Below, one piece after another: positions 6,181-8,617 of a stretch of 8,617 bases of DNA (position 1 is the first letter of the stretch; each line of letters opens with the position of its first letter). Where the stretch lies: assembly GCA_902774165.1 (NCBI GenBank), contig CACYHJ010000083.1:1-8617 (forward strand). The letters are read 5' to 3'. The notes under the pieces were generated by a model that was not told the DNA's origin, did no database searches, and worked only from the letters and a program-made list of their open reading frames with translations. This DNA is from Oscillospiraceae bacterium (lineage in GTDB: Bacteria > Bacillota > Clostridia > Oscillospirales > Acutalibacteraceae). A program made the position numbers and the translations under genes.

Positions 6181-6993
6181 TCAGTGCCTCAGCGCCTCCA
6201 GCGCCGCCTTGCGAAAGGCGGTGTATTTTTTTTCGGGGATCGGCAGCGCCGTGTCGTCGGTCAGCGTCAGCTCGAACCTGCGGATGCTGCGCAGATAGTG
6301 CGGGTTGACAAGATAGCTCTGATGGCAGCGCAGAAACAGCCGCCCGAAGCTCTTTTCGATCGACGAAACGCTCATCATGACCGGCGTTTCGCCGCCCGCG
6401 GTGTGCAGCACGCTGTGCTTGCCGTTCGCCGCCGCCTCGATCCAGTAGATCGAATCGGAGAGAAAGAAATAATCCGAGCGGTCCGTCCCGTGAAAATGGA
6501 TGCGCTCGCCCCGCTGCGGAAGCGCGCCCGCGCCGGCGTAGACCTGGCTGAAGTTCGTCGGGTAGATCACGTCGTCCTCGTGCTTGCCGTGGGGATTCGA
6601 GATATGGCACACAAGGATGCGGGGGACCTTGTGCGCCTCGCCGTTTTCGTCCGTCTCCTTCCGCTCGCACCAGCACATCAGCAGGCGCTGATAGACCGAG
6701 AGATCGTGCCCGTCCGGGTAATGCGTCACCACCGAATAGGTCAGCATCACGTGGCAGTGCGAAGGATGCGCCGAGGTGTGCACCACCTTGAGGTTCCCCA
6801 TCGTGAAGCGCAGCGGGTGGTCCTCCGCCTGCCACACCCGGATCATCGTCTCCCTGCCGCGTAGGAACTGCCCCTCGGCGGGGCCGTACCAGAGCGCGTC
6901 GTCGTCCATACTCTCAAGAAAGGGCATGTAATCGTTGTCGTAATACCGCATGATCAGCTCCGCCGAACGGTCGGCGATCTGCTGTTGATTCAT
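6181..6993 (-). CDS. LytTR-type DNA-binding regulator with NTF2/SnoaL-like N-terminal domain
   Basis: This is a 270-residue cytoplasmic regulator. Residues 1 to about 150 start with a helix and LIMRYYDNDYMPFLESM and contain WYGPAEGQFLRGRE, a pattern of the NTF2/SnoaL-like cone fold that usually binds a small ligand or dimerises. Residues about 165-269 form a LytTR domain: YFFLSDSIYWIEAAANGKHSVLH, then RLFLRCHQSYLVN (218-230) and a C-terminal helix. There is no receiver domain, so it is probably controlled by ligand rather than by phosphorylation. The start is the ATG at 6991-6993, with AAGGA (7004-7008) 10 nt upstream; a GTG at 7002 lies 1 nt from that site and is rejected. It diverges from the secreted-protein gene, with shared intergenic TTCCGCCGAT repeats, so autoregulation and control of that gene are likely (inference). 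Confidence 0.88.
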   Translation of the reverse strand: MNQQQIADRSAELIMRYYDNDYMPFLESMDDDALWYGPAEGQFLRGRETMIRVWQAEDHPLRFTMGNLKVVHTSAHPSHCHVMLTYSVVTHYPDGHDLSVYQRLLMCWCERKETDENGEAHKVPRILVCHISNPHGKHEDDVIYPTNFSQVYAGAGALPQRGERIHFHGTDRSDYFFLSDSIYWIEAAANGKHSVLHTAGGETPVMMSVSSIEKSFGRLFLRCHQSYLVNPHYLRSIRRFELTLTDDTALPIPEKKYTAFRKAALEALRH

Positions 6994-7006
6994 GTTTTTC
7001 ACATCC

Positions 7007-7102
7007 TTCCGCCGATATTATACACCGCGCGGACGGAAAAAACAAGTCAATTCCGCCGATTTACGGGTCATATCCGCAAAAGTATTGATTCTTTCCGCCG
7101 AT
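7007..7102. promoter_or_regulatory. Three direct repeats TTCCGCCGAT in the divergent promoter region
   Basis: Perfect 10-bp copies lie at 7007-7016, 7051-7060 and 7093-7102, with start-to-start spacings of 44 and 42 bp, close to four DNA turns. The first covers the predicted transcription start of the LytTR gene. The second lies upstream of both -35 elements. The third sits between the -35 and -10 of the secreted-protein promoter. LytTR proteins bind direct repeats, though usually at about two-turn spacing, so these are candidate operator sites. Confidence 0.55.
7017..7045 (-). promoter_or_regulatory. Promoter of the LytTR regulator gene
   Basis: On the - strand a perfect TATAAT (7017-7022) follows TTGTTT (7040-7045) at 17-nt spacing. 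A better -35 match, TTGACT (7045-7050), is at 22 nt, which is too far. Transcription would start near 7010, giving a leader of about 17 nt with the ribosome binding site inside. Confidence 0.6.
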
Positions 7103-7112
7103 CGTGTATAAT
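7085..7112 (+). promoter_or_regulatory. Promoter of the secreted-protein gene
   Basis: TTGATT (7085-7090) and a perfect TATAAT (7107-7112) are 16 nt apart, the same hexamers and spacing as the VTT-operon promoter. The third TTCCGCCGAT repeat fills the spacer. The leader would be about 70 nt. Confidence 0.7.
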
Positions 7113-7137
7113 GGAGCCCGTAAAGAACAAACGCGAT

Positions 7138-7163
7138 CCGCGGCAACGCGGAATCCGGAATCC
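7138..7163 (+). promoter_or_regulatory. Leader hairpin and tandem GGAATCC repeat
   Basis: In the leader of the secreted-protein gene, CCGCG (7138-7142) and CGCGG (7147-7151) pair around a GCAA loop of the GNRA type. Two tandem GGAATCC units (7150-7163) follow, ending 9 nt before the AAAGGA ribosome binding site (7173-7178). It could stabilise the mRNA or modulate translation. No known riboswitch class is recognised. Confidence 0.35.
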
Positions 7164-7187
7164 GAGATTCAGAAAGGAAAAACCGAA

Positions 7188-8201
7188 ATGAAAAAGAAGA
7201 CCAGACTCATCGCAGTCCTCCTCGCCGCGCTCCTGCTCTGCGCAATGCTGCCGACGTTCGCATCCGCGACGATGCCCGATCTTCCGACGCACGGTAACGG
7301 CAGCAACGTGTACATCCCTGATATCCCGTCTGGTATGGGCGGAATGGACGGCATGGGAGGCATTCCCGGCATCTTCATTGACAGATCCGACGAAACGGAA
7401 AACAACGGGCCGACCTTCCCCATTGACAGAGTCAGCGGCGTGACCCTCGATCTTGGCGACGGCGATATCGTCCTGTATCCCGACGGTTACAGGCAGCCCG
7501 CCGACAGCGATTCCCTGACGCCGTATTCCGGTACTTACATCATCACGGGCTCGCGCGAGAGCGACACGCCCCTGCGCATCGTCAACAGGAGCGGCGAGAG
7601 CGCTTCGTTTGAACTCTATTTCAACAGCGCGGGGATCCGCGCCGCCGACTGGTGCGCCGCCGCGAGCATCGACTGCAACGCGGACACCGTGATCAACATC
7701 GTCAACGTCGGCGAGAGCATCGTGCAGGGCTACAATCACCCCGCCTTTGTCGGCGGAGCCGAAAACGGCGCGCGCATCACCGTCAATATCCTCAACACCC
7801 ATTACTCGAGCCTCACGCTCAATCACCTGTATCTGTTCATCCGGACCGTGGCGTACGCGGGCAGCGTGAACGGCGAATTCCTGCACAACGAGGCGATCGA
7901 GATGTTCGTCAACGGCGGGACCCCCCGCAACAACAAACGCATGGTTCTGACCGACGGCGTCGACGTGCCCGAGCCCGAGACCGTATCCGAGCCGGAGAGC
8001 GAGCCCGTCTCGGAGCCGGAAACCGGATCCGGGACCGGACCGGAGACCGGAACGAAGCCCGAAACGTCGTCGGAGCCGACCGGCGCGGACGGAAAATCAG
8101 ATCCCTGCGGATGGTGCGGCGGGACCCACGGCGGCCCCTTCGCGAAGCTGATCGGCCTGTTCCACGCGATCGCAGCCTTCTTTGCCGGTCTGATCGGATA
8201 A
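7188..8201 (+). CDS. Secreted beta-rich protein with EP-linker and CxxC/H-G-F C-terminal tail
   Basis: This 337-residue protein has a clear Sec signal peptide (KKK, hydrophobic core, cleavage likely after ASA at residue 27). A Gly/Met-rich stretch (GMGGMDGMGG, 49-58) follows. Residues about 84-255 have repeated strand-turn patterns (VTLDLGDGDIVLY, GTYIITG, DTVINIVN, ARITVNIL), resembling the beta-helix-like carbohydrate-binding surface proteins of Clostridia; no catalytic motif is visible. A Pro/Glu/Thr linker (260-300) with SEP and ETG repeats leads to the tail: Cys307, Cys310, His314, Phe318, then a hydrophobic helix to residue 337. No LPXTG motif, SLH domain or lipobox is present, so the tail itself may hold the protein to the cell (inference). 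The start is chosen by the signal peptide and AAAGGA (7173-7178). It is divergently transcribed from the LytTR regulator. Confidence 0.85.
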   Translation: MKKKTRLIAVLLAALLLCAMLPTFASATMPDLPTHGNGSNVYIPDIPSGMGGMDGMGGIPGIFIDRSDETENNGPTFPIDRVSGVTLDLGDGDIVLYPDGYRQPADSDSLTPYSGTYIITGSRESDTPLRIVNRSGESASFELYFNSAGIRAADWCAAASIDCNADTVINIVNVGESIVQGYNHPAFVGGAENGARITVNILNTHYSSLTLNHLYLFIRTVAYAGSVNGEFLHNEAIEMFVNGGTPRNNKRMVLTDGVDVPEPETVSEPESEPVSEPETGSGTGPETGTKPETSSEPTGADGKSDPCGWCGGTHGGPFAKLIGLFHAIAAFFAGLIG

Positions 8202-8214
8202 AACCGAATACAGG

Positions 8215-8250
8215 CGGTCCCGCGCGGTGTTGCAGCGGGGCCGTTTTTTT
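8215..8250 (+). terminator. Intrinsic terminator of the secreted-protein gene
   Basis: The 9-bp stem CGGTCCCGC (8215-8223) pairs with GCGGGGCCG (8235-8243), including one G:U pair, and is followed directly by seven Ts (8244-8250). It begins 14 nt after the stop codon at 8201. Confidence 0.9.
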
Positions 8251-8257
8251 GATTAAG

Positions 8258-8320
8258 ACGCGAAGACTCGGGCGGTCATGCCCGCCCCTACAACGCGAAG
8301 ACCGCGACAAATCACGATTT
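8258..8320. repeat. REP-like intergenic repeat
   Basis: Two direct copies of ACGCGAAGAC (8258-8267 and 8293-8302) bracket an inverted repeat, GGGCGG (8270-8275) with CCGCCC (8282-8287). The right part, 8296-8320, matches 63-87 at 22 of 25 positions. Short non-coding palindromes of this kind are dispersed in many bacterial genomes. It lies between the terminator of the secreted-protein gene and the hairpin of the convergent partial gene. Confidence 0.65.
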
Positions 8321-8325
8321 ACATA

Positions 8326-8355
8326 GCAGCGCCCTGCCTTTCGGCAGGGCGCTGC
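8326..8355 (-). repeat. 30-nt perfect hairpin, copy B
   Basis: This is identical over all 30 nt to the hairpin at 5934-5963, with a 13-bp stem and a GAAA tetraloop on the - strand. It lies 13 nt after the stop codon of the partial surface-protein gene. There is no T tract on either side, so intrinsic termination is doubtful. It could act as a 3'-end RNA stabiliser or an RNase stop. Confidence 0.85.
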
Positions 8356-8368
8356 GCGTTATTCCGGT

Positions 8369-8617
8369 TCAGTTTTTCGGCACGACCTTGAACATCGTGC
8401 GGATCAGATGCAGGAAGGTGTGGATCACGCCGAGAATCCGCTCAAAGAAGCTGCCGTCGTGCGTCTTGCCGCAATAGGGGCAGCCGGTCTCGTAGACGGT
8501 CGGCTCTTCGGGTTCCGTGGGCTCGGTCGGCTCCGTCCCGGTCTTCGGGATTACGCTGCCGGTGGAAACGGTCTTGCCGCAGGCGGAGCAGACCCTGTCG
8601 CCGGTATAGCCGTCCGC
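8369..8617 (-). CDS. C-terminal part of a surface-type protein (runs off the right edge)
   Basis: 82 codons plus a stop are visible; the start and most of the gene lie beyond 8617. The first residues, ADGYTGDRVCSACGKTV, then SVIPKTG, form a small CxxC module typical of repetitive Clostridia surface proteins. An EPTEPTEPEEPT linker follows, then the tail: Cys46, Cys49, Gly50, His53, Asp54, Gly55, an amphipathic helix and a final KVVPKN. The tail shares its CxxCG-x-x-H-x-G-x-F core and helix with the secreted protein at 7188-8201, and is 21/37 identical to the remnant at 5981. It is therefore probably exported, but its signal peptide and main domains are outside the window. It converges on the secreted-protein gene. 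Confidence 0.85.
   Translation of the reverse strand, partial: ADGYTGDRVCSACGKTVSTGSVIPKTGTEPTEPTEPEEPTVYETGCPYCGKTHDGSFFERILGVIHTFLHLIRTMFKVVPKN

Noticed and set aside
6140..6200. Programmed frameshift fusing the LytTR regulator to the tail
   Set aside because: No slippery heptamer is evident before the TGA, and a surface-type tail makes no sense on a cytoplasmic DNA-binding protein.
5981..6835. A 284-codon - strand gene including the tail
   Set aside because: Only the last 54 or so codons resemble a real protein; the rest is an out-of-frame reading of the LytTR gene. The tail is annotated as a remnant instead.
7113..7187. Riboswitch in the leader of the secreted-protein gene
   Set aside because: The 70-nt leader has one short GNRA hairpin only and no recognisable conserved aptamer core.
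7188..7248. Lipoprotein signal in the secreted protein
   Set aside because: The only cysteine in the hydrophobic core (residue 18) is preceded by LLL, without the small residue a lipobox needs. The ASA site fits signal peptidase I.

Overview
The window looks like chromosome from a GC-rich Clostridia bacterium, probably a gut member of the Oscillospirales or a neighbouring order. This is inference from strong AGGAGG-type ribosome binding sites, TTGATT-N16-TATAAT promoters, the protein families, and a surface-protein style with EP/T-rich linkers and 'GYTGD..CSACGK' modules. No rRNA, tRNA, transposase, phage gene or CRISPR array was seen.

Left part (1-2340). A short AT-rich tandem repeat and a palindrome precede a cytoplasmic family GH30 glycosidase (101-1438, +). 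It converges on a sugar-phosphate isomerase/epimerase-like TIM-barrel protein (1472-2269, -). A hairpin with T tracts on both strands lies between them and overlaps the GH30 stop codon. Both genes suggest intracellular sugar catabolism.

Middle part (2341-5963). One promoter drives a tight three-gene operon: a TVP38/DedA-type (VTT) membrane protein, a large FAD-dependent oxidoreductase of the phytoene desaturase / carotenoid isomerase / retinol saturase superfamily, and a three-domain FAD-NAD(P)-[2Fe-2S] reductase. The genes overlap by ATGA or lie 1 bp apart. The reductase could feed NAD(P)H electrons to the CrtI-like flavoprotein. With the membrane partner, this suggests a self-contained pathway acting on a hydrophobic unsaturated compound. 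The substrate cannot be read from the sequence.

Right part (5934-8617). A LytTR-type regulator with an NTF2/SnoaL-like N-terminal half (6181-6993, -) diverges from a secreted protein (7188-8201, +). Three copies of TTCCGCCGAT lie in the divergent promoter region. The secreted protein ends in a Pro/Glu linker followed by a short C-x2-C-G-x-x-H-x-G-x-F motif and a hydrophobic helix. The same tail ends a second surface-type protein entering from the right edge (8369-8617, -), and it survives as a start-less remnant directly behind the regulator gene (5981-6180, -). The two minus-strand tails are each followed by the same 30-bp hairpin, so the regulator/secreted-protein pair is bracketed by direct repeats of a 'tail + 3' hairpin' module. 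This recurrent C-terminal module is the most unusual feature of the window. I do not recognise it as a named domain; it may be a cell-surface retention or sorting tag.
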